Shown: piece after piece, positions 42,953 through 54,549 of the stretch
How the letters are laid out: the number at the start of each line of letters is the position of its first letter
Numbering within the stretch: the first letter of the stretch is position 1
Notes under the pieces: generated by a model
The model's database searches: none
What the model saw: the letters and a program-made list of their open reading frames with translations, nothing else
What the model was told of the DNA's origin: nothing
Position numbers and translations under genes: made by a program
Assembly: GCF_003985125.1 (NCBI RefSeq)
Contig: NZ_ML133567.1
Span: 310,001-374,000 of the forward strand
DNA from: Rhizobium phaseoli
GTDB taxonomy: Bacteria > Pseudomonadota > Alphaproteobacteria > Rhizobiales > Rhizobiaceae
DNA: 64,000 nt
Direction: 5' to 3'

Positions 42953-43819
42953 TCAATCGCCGATCTCGACCCATAGCGGGAAATGATCGGAGCCCTGGGA
43001 TTGTGTGTCGATCCGGGCGGATTGCAACCGGCTCACGAGGCCGCAACTGACGAAGCAATAATCGAGATGCATGCGTTCGTGGTGATTTTCGGGATTCATC
43101 CAGCTGTAGCTCTCCGGCCGGTAGGCTTCGAGCGCTGCAAAGGCGTCGACCGGCGTGCCGATCCGGGCGACCCGGCCGTAATATCCGCCGGCAGCACCGG
43201 CAAGCGCGCAATATTCCGGCGATTCCGGCTCCATGTTGAAATCGCCCAGAATGAGGTAATCCTCCGGCAACGGCGGCTCCGGCAGATCGAATTCGGCCGC
43301 CCCCGTCAGCGACCCGCCCTCCTGGACGAAAGCATTGATCTGCGTGTTCAGGAATTGCAGCTGGCGGATGCGCTCGTCGGGAGAGACATGGTCGAGATGG
43401 ACGGAGTAGACGCGGATCGCGCCGCCGGGCCCTGTGATGACCGCCTCGGTCGCGCCGCGCTGCGGGTTGATCTTGCCGAGCGTGCGGCTGCGTGGCAGGA
43501 GCAGTGTCCGGGTCGAGGCGATCGGCCAGCGCGACAGCACCATATTGCCGAACTGGAAACGGATGCCGCGCACTGGCGAAAGCCCACCCTCAGGCGCCTC
43601 GACATGCAGGTCGCAGGCCGGCCCATACACCCAGAAATAGTCGGGAAAGAGCGCTGCAATATCGGCCACCATGTCGGCAAAACCGTTGCGCGAGAAGCCG
43701 CGGGTCACCTCCTGCAGCGCGATGACATCGGCGCCTTCGAGGCTCCGGGCAATACGCGGGAGATCGTATCTGCCGTCGAGACCGAAGCCGTACTGTATGT
43801 TATAGCTCGCAAAATTCAC
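42953..43819 (-). CDS. Endonuclease/exonuclease/phosphatase-family protein
   Basis: The 288-residue protein shows the family order: NFASYNIQYG, the metal-binding glutamate in VIALQEVTRGF, SVHLDHVSPDERIRQ, LILGDFNMEPESPEY and the terminal QGSDHFPLWVEI. It cleaves phosphodiester or phosphomonoester bonds with a divalent metal; the substrate could be a nucleic acid or a phospholipid. GTG 43819 is the likely start, with GGAGGT upstream at a somewhat long spacing. The open frame beyond it is antisense to obgE and is not real. Confidence 0.87.
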   Translation of the reverse strand: MNFASYNIQYGFGLDGRYDLPRIARSLEGADVIALQEVTRGFSRNGFADMVADIAALFPDYFWVYGPACDLHVEAPEGGLSPVRGIRFQFGNMVLSRWPIASTRTLLLPRSRTLGKINPQRGATEAVITGPGGAIRVYSVHLDHVSPDERIRQLQFLNTQINAFVQEGGSLTGAAEFDLPEPPLPEDYLILGDFNMEPESPEYCALAGAAGGYYGRVARIGTPVDAFAALEAYRPESYSWMNPENHHERMHLDYCFVSCGLVSRLQSARIDTQSQGSDHFPLWVEIGD

Positions 43820-43831
43820 GATAATCTTTGA

Positions 43832-46140
<2,309 letters not shown>

Positions 46141-46148
<8 letters not shown>

Positions 46149-47424
46149 TACTGTTGCGCTAAGCCCTGACATTGACGCGCTGATGAACGACATCGGCCGC
46201 AAGGCGAAGGCTGCCGCGCGACCGTTGGGCTTTGCCTCCACCGCGGCGAAGAACCGCGCGTTGAACGCCATGGCCGATGCGATCCTCGCCAACAGCGCCC
46301 ATATTCTGGCCGAAAATGCCAAGGACCTGAAGGACGTCGAAGGCAGCGAGATGCTCGCCTCCTTCATTGATCGGTTGACCCTGAGCGACAAACGCATCGC
46401 CGAGATGGCCGAAGGGATCCGCGCCATTGCCGCCATTGCCGATCCGGTCGGCGAAGTCATCGCCGCCTGGGACCGGCCGAACGGTCTGAAGATCGAGCGC
46501 GTCCGCACGCCGCTCGGCGTCATCGGCGTCATCTTCGAAAGCCGGCCGAACGTCACGGCCGATGCCGGCGCCCTCTGCCTCAAGGCGGGCAATGCGGTCA
46601 TCCTGCGCTGCGGCTCGGATTCGCGCCGTTCATCGCAGGCTATCCATGCCTGCATGCTCGACGGCCTGAAGGCGGCAGGACTTCCAGAGCATGGTATCCA
46701 ACTTGTTCCGGTTACCGACCGCGCCGCCGTCGGCGCCATGCTGCGCGGTCTGGACGGCGCGATCGACGTCATCGTGCCGCGTGGCGGCAAGAGCCTGGTG
46801 GCCCGCGTGCAGAGCGAGGCCCGCGTGCCGGTCTTTGCCCATCTCGAGGGCCTTTGCCACATCTATGTCGATGCCTCCGCCGATATCGAGATGGCAAAGA
46901 AGATCGTCGTCAATGCCAAGATGCGCCGCACCGGTATTTGCGGCGCGGCCGAAACCCTGCTGGTCGACGGTGCCGCGATCGGCACACATCTGACGCCGCT
47001 GCTTGAGGTTCTCACCGAAGCCGGCTGCGAAATCCGCGGCTCCGCGACGGTGCTGAAGGTCGCCCCCGGCATCAAGCCGGCGACCGAGGAGGACTGGAAG
47101 ACCGAATATCTCGACGCGATCATTTCGGTCGCCGTCGTCGACGGCATATCGGGCGCGATCGCCCATATTCAGACCTATTCGTCGAACCACACCGAGGCCG
47201 TGATCGCCGAGGACCCGGCGGTGGTCGAGCGTTTCTTCACCGAAGTCGATTCGGCAATCCTGCTACACAATGCCTCGACGCAATTTGCCGATGGCGGCGA
47301 GTTCGGCATGGGCGCCGAGATCGGCATCGCTACCGGCAAGATGCATGCGCGCGGCCCCGTCGGCGTCGAGCAGCTCACCTCCTTCAAATACCGGGTGCGC
47401 GGTGCCGGACAGACCCGACCTTGA
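46141..47424 (+). CDS. proA: Gamma-glutamyl phosphate reductase
   Basis: The 427-residue protein belongs to the aldehyde dehydrogenase superfamily. Key segments are [20 protein letters not shown] and the nucleophilic cysteine in [15 protein letters not shown]. It reduces glutamyl phosphate to glutamate semialdehyde after ProB. The start overlaps the end of proB. Confidence 0.98.
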
Positions 47425-48061
47425 CGTGACGACGGAAAATCTGGAGCGGCGCTACCTCCGCATGCCGCATAGCGAACGCGGCATGGTCGTCGGCCTGTTC
47501 GGCGGTTCGTTCAATCCGCCGCATCAGGGCCACGCGCTTGTCGCAGAGATCGCCATCAAGCGCCTCGGCCTCGACCAGCTCTGGTGGATGGTGACCCCGG
47601 GCAATCCGCTGAAGAGCCGCAACCAGCTTGCACCGCTGGCCGAACGCATTGCCGAAAGCGAGCGTGTGGCTGCCGATCCGCGCATCAAGGTCACCGCCTT
47701 CGAACAGGCGCTCGGCGTCAGCTACACCGCCAATACGTTGGCGCGCATCAAGGCCCGCAATCCGCATGTGCATTTCATCTGGATCATGGGCGCCGACAGC
47801 CTGCAGACCTTTCACAAATGGCAGAAGTGGCAGGAGATTGCCCGCACCTTCCCGATCGCCGTAATCGACCGGCCGGGTGCGACACTCTCCTATCTCTCCT
47901 CGAAGATGACACGAACCTTCGATTTTGCCCGCGTCGACGAGGATGACGCCCGCGTCCTCTGGAAGAAGCCGGCGCCGGCCTGGACCTTCATCCACGGACC
48001 GCGCTCCGGCCTGAGCTCGACGGCGATCCGCAACGGCGCTGTGCCGGGCGCAGTCAAATAG
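47402..48061 (+). CDS. nadD: Nicotinate-nucleotide adenylyltransferase
   Basis: The 219-residue protein has the nucleotidyltransferase motif [19 protein letters not shown] (HxGH) and the C-terminal [10 protein letters not shown]. It makes deamido-NAD from nicotinate mononucleotide. GTG 47402 overlaps the end of proA and keeps the rhizobial N-terminal extension; ATG 47463 is the alternative start just before the catalytic domain. Confidence 0.94.
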   Translation: MPDRPDLDVTTENLERRYLRMPHSERGMVVGLFGGSFNPPHQGHALVAEIAIKRLGLDQLWWMVTPGNPLKSRNQLAPLAERIAESERVAADPRIKVTAFEQALGVSYTANTLARIKARNPHVHFIWIMGADSLQTFHKWQKWQEIARTFPIAVIDRPGATLSYLSSKMTRTFDFARVDEDDARVLWKKPAPAWTFIHGPRSGLSSTAIRNGAVPGAVK

Positions 48062-48079
48062 GCTGATTTTCAGGGAAAT

Positions 48080-48205
48080 CTCAGGAACGAGAAAGCCCGA
48101 CGGGGGAGGAGATCCGTCGGGCTTATAAACTCGATCGACAACTGGGAGGAGGAGTGTTGTCGATCCTGTCGAACGGCTTATGGGAGGAGGAGAAAGCCGT
48201 TTCGA
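48080..48205 (-). ncRNA. Probable alpha-r14-family small RNA with three anti-Shine-Dalgarno hairpins
   Basis: Three successive hairpins have long perfect stems: 48172-48179/48194-48201, 48133-48142/48156-48165 and 48093-48103/48114-48124. Each loop reads CTCCTCC on the minus strand (GGAGGAG on the plus strand). This matches what I know of the alpha-r14 RNAs of Sinorhizobium (Smr14C/NfeR1), whose loops carry a conserved CUCCUCCC motif that pairs with ribosome-binding sites of mRNAs. The last hairpin, followed by CTTTCTCGTT, probably ends the RNA. Exact ends and promoter are not determined. Confidence 0.75.
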
Positions 48206-48506
48206 TGAGTGTGTTGTACCATATTTCTGAGGATGGTGAATATCGATTTGTGCAATGCAGCAATGCTGGTGATGCAACGCTAAAGGCGAGAGGCTTCGAC
48301 TGCTGCCGATTTTATCGGCAAGACGAACGAAAGTGGCCATTGTCACGGCGGATCTGGTGGTTTGTCGCCGACTTTCCCAGGCATATCAGTATCGCCGAAT
48401 CTCCTATTCTCGGAACAGCCATGCGCTTCACGGAAAGCTTGGATCGTCGTCGCCGGCCGATAGGGTTGTATTTCCTTGGATATATCCCTGGCCAAAACCG
48501 CAATGT

Positions 48507-48530
48507 CGTTATATTCGTCAAAATATTTCG
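48507..48530. promoter_or_regulatory. Candidate ModE operator before modA
   Basis: CGTTATAT (48507-48514) and ATATTTCG (48523-48530) form an imperfect inverted repeat like the ATCGTTATAT-type half-sites bound by ModE. It lies 18 bases before the modA start, and a modE-like gene closes the operon. Confidence 0.5.
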
Positions 48531-48548
48531 AACCCCGGGGATAGAATC

Positions 48549-49337
48549 ATGCAGAACCGCCGCCAATGGATGAAACAGGCAACCACCGCGATCGCGGCTC
48601 TCTGGCTTGGCGCAGCGCTGCCGACACCGGCAGACGCCGCCGAAAAGCTCACCGTCTTTGCCGCGGCAAGCCTCAAGGACGCGCTCGATGCCGCCAATGC
48701 CGCCTGGTCCAAGGAGAGCGGCAAGGAAGCTGTCGCCTCCTATGCGGCAAGCGGCGCGCTCGCCAAACAGATCGAAAACGCCGCCAATGCCGATATCTTC
48801 ATTTCGGCCGACCTCGACTGGATGGATTACGTCGCCAAGAAGAACCTGATCAAGGCCGATAGCCGTGCCAACCTGCTTGGAAACCGGATCGTGCTCGTTG
48901 CCGAAAAGGACAAGGCCAAGCCGGTCGAGATCAAGCCGGGCTTCGATCTTGCCGGTCTGCTCGGTGACGGCAAGCTGGCCCTGGGTGAGCCGAAATCGGT
49001 CCCTGCCGGTAAATACGCCAGGGCCGCGCTCGACAAACTCGGCGTCTGGAAATCGGTCGAAACCAAGGTCGCCGGGGCTGAAAGCGTGCGCGCCGCCCTT
49101 GCGCTGGTCTCCCGCGGCGAAGCGCCCTATGGCATCGTCTACCAGACGGATGCCGCCGCCGATAAGGGTGTCGCCATCGTCGGCACCTTCCCGGCCGAAT
49201 CCCACCCGCCGATCATCTATCCGATCGCCATCCTTGCCGCGAGCAAGAACCCTGACGCAACGGCCTATCTCGACTTCCTGAAATCGGATAAGGCAGCCGC
49301 CTTCTTCACGGCGCAGGGATTTACTGTCTTGAAATGA
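48549..49337 (+). CDS. modA: Molybdate ABC transporter, periplasmic binding protein
   Basis: The 262-residue protein has a signal peptide ending at TPADA and the family segment LTVFAAASLKDALDAAN; VSRGEAPYGIVYQTDA is typical of the second lobe. It binds molybdate or tungstate for ModBC. ATG 48549 gives the proper signal peptide; the longer open frame overlaps the promoter region. A RIME-type repeat lies between modA and modB. Confidence 0.95.
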   Translation: MQNRRQWMKQATTAIAALWLGAALPTPADAAEKLTVFAAASLKDALDAANAAWSKESGKEAVASYAASGALAKQIENAANADIFISADLDWMDYVAKKNLIKADSRANLLGNRIVLVAEKDKAKPVEIKPGFDLAGLLGDGKLALGEPKSVPAGKYARAALDKLGVWKSVETKVAGAESVRAALALVSRGEAPYGIVYQTDAAADKGVAIVGTFPAESHPPIIYPIAILAASKNPDATAYLDFLKSDKAAAFFTAQGFTVLK

Positions 49338-49383
49338 TGGGCTGAATTGGTTGCGGAATCGATGGTGACAGCTTAGCGTGAAG

Positions 49384-49524
49384 CTGCCCCTCACCCTAAC
49401 CCTCTCCCCGTAAACGGGGCGAGGGGACGTGCCCAGCGAGACGTTGGTGGGGACCGAGAGGGTGCTGCATATCCCCTTCGCCCCGTTTACGGGGAGAAGG
49501 TGCCGGCAGGCGGATGAGGGGCAG
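49384..49524. repeat. RIME-type rhizobial intergenic mosaic element
   Basis: The element is bounded by CTGCCCCTCA (49384-49393) and TGAGGGGCAG (49515-49524) in inverted orientation. It holds two large palindromes, each around CCCCGTAAACGGGG or its mate CCCCGTTTACGGGG. This matches the RIME1 elements described from rhizobia. It sits inside the mod operon between modA and modB. Confidence 0.8.
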
Positions 49525-49564
49525 GCATCAAGTGACACCGGATTTTCCAAGGAGACAACTGCGT

Positions 49565-50266
49565 TTGGATATGTTCGGCCTGAGCCCTGAAGAATGGACC
49601 GCGATCCTGCTCAGCCTGCGCGTCTCGGTCGTCGCCATGCTGGCGAGCCTGCCGCTTGGCATTCTCGTCGCGCTGCTGCTTGCCCGCGGACGCTTCTGGG
49701 GCAAGTCGGTGCTGAACGGCATCGTTCACCTGCCGCTGATCCTGCCCCCTGTTGTGACCGGTTTTCTTCTCCTCATCCTCTTCGGCCGCCGTGGTCCGAT
49801 CGGCAGCCTGCTCGACCAGCATTTCGGCATTGTCTTTTCCTTCCGCTGGACGGGTGCGGCACTCGCCTGCGCCGTCATGGCCTTTCCGCTGATGGTGCGC
49901 AGCATCCGCCTGTCGATCGAGGCGGTCGACCGCAAGCTCGAGGAGGCGGCGGGAACGTTGGGCGCCGGCCCGATCCTCGTCTTCCTGACGGTGACGCTGC
50001 CACTGACCCTGCCCGGCATCATCACCGGCATGATCCTGTCCTTCGCCAAGGCGATGGGCGAATTCGGCGCGACGATCACTTTCGTCTCCAACATTCCCGG
50101 CGAGACCCAGACCTTGTCGTCGGCGATCTACACCTTTACCCAGGTGCCCGGCGGCGATGCCGGCGCGCTGCGCCTGACGTTCGTCGCCATCATCATTTCC
50201 ATGACCGCCCTGCTCGCCTCCGAATTCCTCGCGCGTTTCGCCGGCCGAAGGATCGATCCGGAATGA
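49565..50266 (+). CDS. modB: Molybdate ABC transporter, permease
   Basis: About 233 residues with five membrane segments. The EAA loop is [20 protein letters not shown], and [19 protein letters not shown] is a ModB signature. AAGGAG (49549-49554) is ten bases before TTG 49565 and sixteen before ATG 49571, so TTG is preferred. The gene overlaps modC by four bases. Confidence 0.95.
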   Translation: MDMFGLSPEEWTAILLSLRVSVVAMLASLPLGILVALLLARGRFWGKSVLNGIVHLPLILPPVVTGFLLLILFGRRGPIGSLLDQHFGIVFSFRWTGAALACAVMAFPLMVRSIRLSIEAVDRKLEEAAGTLGAGPILVFLTVTLPLTLPGIITGMILSFAKAMGEFGATITFVSNIPGETQTLSSAIYTFTQVPGGDAGALRLTFVAIIISMTALLASEFLARFAGRRIDPE

Positions 50267-51330
50267 CGTTGATCGTCGAGGCAAAACAGAGGCTCGGCGG
50301 ATTCTTTCTCGACGCCGCCTTCACATCCGACGGCGGTGTGACCGCGCTGTTCGGACGCTCCGGCTCCGGCAAGACCTCACTGATTCGCATCATCGCCGGC
50401 CTCGCCCGCCCGGACGAGGGCCGCGTTATCCTTGACGGCGAAACCCTGACCGAAACCAAAGCCCGTCTCTTCGTTCCGAAACACCGCCGTCATTTCGGTT
50501 ATGTCTTTCAGGAGGCGCGGCTGTTCCCGCATCTCAGCGTCCGCGCCAATCTTTCCTATGGCCGCTGGTTCGCGCCAAGAGCTGCAGGCGGCGAGAGCTT
50601 CGATCACGTCGTCGACCTGCTCGGCATCGAAACGCTGCTGGATCGCAGCCCCGCCAAACTTTCCGGCGGCGAGAAGCAGCGGGTCGCGATCGGCCGCGCC
50701 CTTCTCTGCTCGCCCCGGCTGCTGTTGATGGATGAGCCGCTGGCCGCCCTCGACGAGGCGCGCAAGGCCGAGATCCTGCCCTATCTCGAGCGATTGCGGG
50801 ATCAGACCGAAACCCCGATCGTCTATGTCAGCCATTCGATCGCCGAGGTGGCGCGGCTCGCAAACAAAGTGGTGGTCATGCGCGATGGCAGGGTGGAGGC
50901 GGTTGGCCCCGCCGTCGACATTTTAAGCCGCGCCTCTGCGGCCTTCGACCGGAAGGAGACGGGCGCGCTGCTGCAAGGCATCGTCGAAAGCTTCGACGCG
51001 CGTCACCATCTCTCGACCGTCGCCCTCAAATCCGGCCGGCTGCATATTCCCGGCGCCGCACTCGCGCCCGGCACACCGGTCCGCATCCGCATCCCGTCGC
51101 GCGACGTCATGCTGGCGACGGCAAGACCGGAGGGGCTCAGTGCCCTCAACATTGTCGAAGGCAAGATCGAACAGCTATCGCGGGATGCGGACGGAACCGT
51201 TGAAATCCAGCTCGACTGCGGCGGCGATGCCATCCTTTCGCGCATCACCGCGCTCTCCTGCGAGCGCCTCGACCTTCGACCCGGCAAGACCGTCTTCGCC
51301 GTCATCAAGACGGTTGCCCTGGAGGCCTGA
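50263..51330 (+). CDS. modC: Molybdate ABC transporter, ATP-binding protein
   Basis: The 355-residue ATPase has Walker [13 protein letters not shown], signature [15 protein letters not shown], Walker [14 protein letters not shown] and a C-terminal TOBE/MOP molybdate-binding domain (about 285-352). ATG 50263 overlaps modB (ATGA); the longer open frame upstream lies inside modB and is not coding. Confidence 0.96.
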   Translation: MTLIVEAKQRLGGFFLDAAFTSDGGVTALFGRSGSGKTSLIRIIAGLARPDEGRVILDGETLTETKARLFVPKHRRHFGYVFQEARLFPHLSVRANLSYGRWFAPRAAGGESFDHVVDLLGIETLLDRSPAKLSGGEKQRVAIGRALLCSPRLLLMDEPLAALDEARKAEILPYLERLRDQTETPIVYVSHSIAEVARLANKVVVMRDGRVEAVGPAVDILSRASAAFDRKETGALLQGIVESFDARHHLSTVALKSGRLHIPGAALAPGTPVRIRIPSRDVMLATARPEGLSALNIVEGKIEQLSRDADGTVEIQLDCGGDAILSRITALSCERLDLRPGKTVFAVIKTVALEA

Positions 51331-51708
51331 TCAGCCCTGCCCGTCCTGCCGCGGGTTGCGCTTTGCTTCAAGCCAGGCAAGATCCTCGGCAAGGCTCGCT
51401 TTCAAAATGCTTTCCATCCGGCGAAAACGCGCCAGCAACTGCTCGCCGAACGGCGTCAACGCCGCACCGCCGCCCTTCTGGCCGCCGCGTTGCGATTCGA
51501 CCACCTGTTCGCAGAACATCCGATTCATCTCGCTGACCAGCAGCCAAGCGCGGCGATAGGACATGTCCATTGCCCGCCCTGCCGCGGAAATCGATCCGGT
51601 GGCGCTGATATGTTCCAGCAACTCCATCTTGCCGCGTCCGAGCCGATCTTCATCCGGGAAGCTGATTCGCAAGATGGGAACGAGTGTTTTTGCGGCTGGA
51701 TCGGTCAT
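51331..51708 (-). CDS. ModE-like regulator, DNA-binding domain only
   Basis: The 125-residue protein is the N-terminal winged helix of ModE (LLEHISATGSISAAGRAMDM, SYRRAWLLVSEMNRMF, GGQKGGGAALTPFGEQLL). The molybdate-binding MOP domains of E. coli ModE are missing, as in many alphaproteobacteria. The stop codon abuts that of modC. It probably represses modABC when molybdate is sufficient, with sensing by another MOP protein or none. Confidence 0.88.
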   Translation of the reverse strand: MTDPAAKTLVPILRISFPDEDRLGRGKMELLEHISATGSISAAGRAMDMSYRRAWLLVSEMNRMFCEQVVESQRGGQKGGGAALTPFGEQLLARFRRMESILKASLAEDLAWLEAKRNPRQDGQG

Positions 51709-51918
51709 TCGAATCTGCAGATGGTGGAATTTCCGGCACTTTACGCTCCGGCCTGAAAACTGTACACCGCCCGCACAAGCAGCGAGGGCAGCAATAGTGT
51801 TCAAATCGGTCGCCAGATCGGATTTTCCGCCGCTCCGTACGTTAGCACGTCTTGAAACATTAATGGTTTGATGCCTATCTTAACCATGATCCGGTCGTGA
51901 TCGGATCTCGTGTTGTGC

Positions 51919-52362
51919 ATGGTTTGTCATTCCAGGAAAGGGAAAGCACTGACAACAGTACACGCCAAGGGAAAAACGCTCGCCGTTGTCCCGAAGAGCG
52001 CAGAACGTGGCGCCGATGCCGCTGCCCGCGCCTTAGAAGCCGTCCTCGCCAGCCTCGAGGACTCCAAAGCTGAAGATATCGTCACCATCGACATTGCCGG
52101 AAAATCGGCGCTCGGAGACTACATGGTCGTCGTCTCCGGTCGTTCGAACAGGCATGTCATGGCGATCTCGGACCACCTGCTCACCGATCTGAAGGACGAA
52201 GGCTTCGGTACGGCCCGCGTCGAAGGTCAGGAGGGCGGTGATTGGATCCTGATCGACACCGGTGACATTATCGTGCATGTGTTCCGTCCTGAAATCCGCG
52301 AGTTCTACAACATCGAAAAGATGTGGGCGGCTCCTGACATGGATGAAGAAACACGGCACTGA
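51919..52362 (+). CDS. rsfS: Ribosomal silencing factor RsfS (Iojap)
   Basis: Homology starts near AVVPKSAERGADAAARALEA. The RsfS fold is clear: SKAEDIVTIDIAGKSALGDY, VVSGRSNRHVMAISDHL and DWILIDTGDIIVHVFRPEIRE. It binds L14 to block subunit joining in starvation. The N-terminus is uncertain. ATG 51919 gives a cysteine-containing lead without homology, while CTG 51949 follows AGGAAAGGGAA closely and may be the true start. Confidence 0.92.
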   Translation: MVCHSRKGKALTTVHAKGKTLAVVPKSAERGADAAARALEAVLASLEDSKAEDIVTIDIAGKSALGDYMVVVSGRSNRHVMAISDHLLTDLKDEGFGTARVEGQEGGDWILIDTGDIIVHVFRPEIREFYNIEKMWAAPDMDEETRH

Positions 52363-52481
52363 CAGGCGAGCCGGCATTCCGACCGGCACCTGAGAGTGGC
52401 ATTGGCTGGCCGGGAAACATCAAAACCGGCCGGTAGGCGCGCTTTGCGCGTCGCAAATGCCTGATAAGCGGGAGCGGGTGA

Positions 52482-52964
52482 ATGCGAGTTGGTCTTTTTG
52501 CGGTGGGACGGCTGAAATCCGGCCCCGAAAAGGATCTTGCGGCCCGTTATTTTGATCGTTTCGCCAAGGCCGGCCCTGCGGTCGGCCTCGAACTTGCCCG
52601 TATTGCCGAAACTGCCGAAAGCCGCGCCTCCAATGCAGAGACCCGCAAACGCGAGGAGGCAGCGATACTGTTGAAATCGCTTGCCGAAGGCAGCGTCCTC
52701 ATTCTTCTCGATGAACGCGGCAAGACGCTCGACAGCGAAGCTTTCGCAAATCTGCTCGGCTCCTATCGCGACCAGGGCAAACGCGATCTGATGATCGCGA
52801 TCGGCGGCGCCGACGGCCTCGATCCCGCGCTCTACGATCGTGCCGACGCCACGCTTTGCCTCGGCAAAATGACCTGGCCACACCAGCTCGTCCGCACGCT
52901 GATCGCCGAACAACTCTATCGCGCCGTGACCATCCTGTCCGGCCATCCCTACCACCGCGTTTGA
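52482..52964 (+). CDS. rlmH: 23S rRNA pseudouridine1915 N3-methyltransferase
   Basis: The 160-residue SPOUT methyltransferase shows IAIGGADGLDP and the C-terminal knot LGKMTWPHQLVRTLIAEQLY ending HPYHRV. It methylates pseudouridine 1915 in 23S rRNA. It follows rsfS, a near-universal order. Confidence 0.98.
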   Translation: MRVGLFAVGRLKSGPEKDLAARYFDRFAKAGPAVGLELARIAETAESRASNAETRKREEAAILLKSLAEGSVLILLDERGKTLDSEAFANLLGSYRDQGKRDLMIAIGGADGLDPALYDRADATLCLGKMTWPHQLVRTLIAEQLYRAVTILSGHPYHRV

Positions 52965-52966
52965 CG

Positions 52967-52982
52967 TGTTCCACGTGGAACT
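52967..52982. other. Candidate parS site
   Basis: TGTTCCACGTGGAACT differs at its last base from the parS form TGTTCCACGTGGAACA, and the inner 14 bases (52968-52981) are a perfect palindrome. It lies in the short space between rlmH and the envC-like gene. ParB nucleates on such sites near chromosomal origins. Confidence 0.7.
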
Positions 52983-53115
52983 CAAGCCTTTGACGATGCG
53001 TCGCATTGTCACGCAGCCGTGTTTCGCGTGGCCGGCCGATCGCTTGCAAACTTTCTGGCAAAGCGTGCCAAATCAGCTTAGTCTCCGCGCGATTTGAGAG
53101 AGTGCCCCGACACGC

Positions 53116-54549
53116 ATGACGACCACACCAACCAGGCGACACCGCATGATTCTGCCGGCACTTGCGGCCGGTTTTGGTATCGCCGTCACCGTCGTGTCCG
53201 CAAACACCGTCACCGTCCGCGCTCAGGAAGCCGCGCCGGAAGCGGCACAATCTGCAACGCCGCCGCCGGCAGCCGAGCCGCCGCCACCCGATCCGGCCGC
53301 TGAGCTGGCCGCCAAACGCGATCAGACCCGCGCCGAACTCGAAACCTTGTCGAAATCGATCAGCCTTTCCTCGGACAAGGTGAGTGAACTCCAGCAAAGC
53401 ATCGCCAATCTGGAAAAAAGCACTGAGAGCATCCGCCAGGCGCTGATCGATTCTGCCGGCCGCCGCAAGGGGCTCGAGAAGCAGATCCTCGAAAGCGAGA
53501 AGAAACTCGCCGATCTCGGCGTCAAGCAGGATGGCATCCGCCGTTCGCTGCACGAGCGCCGCGGCCTGCTGGCCGAGGTGTTGGCCGCACTCCAGCGCAT
53601 GGGCCGCAACCCGCCGCCCGCCTTGCTCGTCACTCCCGATGACGCGCTCGCTTCGGTGCGCAGCGCCATCCTGCTCGGCGCCGTCGTGCCCGGCATCCGC
53701 AAGGAAACCGACAAGCTCGCCGCAGACCTCGCAAGCCTCGCCGCGCTGCAGACGGCAAGTGCGGCCGAAAAGGCCGGCCTGACGGCGACGATGACCGATA
53801 GCATCGAGGAAGAGCGGCGCATGGACCTGCTTCTTGCCGAAAACGACAAGCTCAGCCGCAGCAGCGCCGCCGAACTGCAGGCCGAAAGGAAACGTTCGGA
53901 GGAGCTGGCGGGCAAGGCGACCAGCCTCGAAGGCCTCGTCGCTTCGATGGAATCCGAGATCGCTTCGGTGCGCGAAGCGGCTGCCGCCGCCCGCCAGGCC
54001 GAGGAGAACCGCAAGCTTCTGACCGACGAGCAGCGAGCGCAGGCCAAGGCTCTGGCCGACAGCGGCGTGCCCGATAAAAACCGCATTGCGCCCGCATATC
54101 CGTTCGGAGAATTGAGGGCCAAATTGGAGCTGCCCGTGGCAGGCGACATCCTGCGCCAGTTCGGCGATGCCGACGGCACCGGGCACGAAGCCATGGGAAT
54201 GACGGTCGCCACCAACCCGGAGACAGTGGTGACGGCGCCTGCAGACGGCCTGGTGGTTTTTGCCGGCGCTTTCCGCAGTTACGGCCAGATGATCATCCTT
54301 GACGCGGGCGACGGATATCACCTGGTTCTCTCGGGAATGGATACGATCAATACCCGCCAGGGAAAATTCGTTTTCGCCGGCGAGCCGCTCGCCGTGATGG
54401 GAGCGAAAAGAGTGGCAAGCGCAACTGCATTGGCGCTGGAAACGGACCGGCCAACGCTTTACATTGAATTTCGAAAAGACGGTAAACCGGTCGATTCCCG
54501 ACCGTGGTGGACCGCCAAGGACACTGGAAAGGCACGCAATGATTCGTAG
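53116..54549 (+). CDS. Murein hydrolase activator EnvC-like (degenerate M23)
   Basis: The 477-residue protein has a signal sequence (about 1-35), a long coiled coil (about 65-330) and a C-terminal LytM domain (about 345-470). The LytM catalytic residues are replaced: GHEAMGMTV where HxGxD is expected, and LYIEFRKDGK where HxH is expected. As with EnvC, it should activate an amidase during septal peptidoglycan splitting rather than cut peptidoglycan itself. ATG 53116 gives the signal sequence. It overlaps ctpA by 11 bases. Confidence 0.9.
   Translation: MTTTPTRRHRMILPALAAGFGIAVTVVSANTVTVRAQEAAPEAAQSATPPPAAEPPPPDPAAELAAKRDQTRAELETLSKSISLSSDKVSELQQSIANLEKSTESIRQALIDSAGRRKGLEKQILESEKKLADLGVKQDGIRRSLHERRGLLAEVLAALQRMGRNPPPALLVTPDDALASVRSAILLGAVVPGIRKETDKLAADLASLAALQTASAAEKAGLTATMTDSIEEERRMDLLLAENDKLSRSSAAELQAERKRSEELAGKATSLEGLVASMESEIASVREAAAAARQAEENRKLLTDEQRAQAKALADSGVPDKNRIAPAYPFGELRAKLELPVAGDILRQFGDADGTGHEAMGMTVATNPETVVTAPADGLVVFAGAFRSYGQMIILDAGDGYHLVLSGMDTINTRQGKFVFAGEPLAVMGAKRVASATALALETDRPTLYIEFRKDGKPVDSRPWWTAKDTGKARNDS

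Noticed and set aside
48154..48573. 139-codon plus-strand frame
   Set aside because: It overlaps the probable small RNA and the modA promoter region and has no homology I can recognise; its apparent ribosome sites are the GGAGGAG loops of the RNA.
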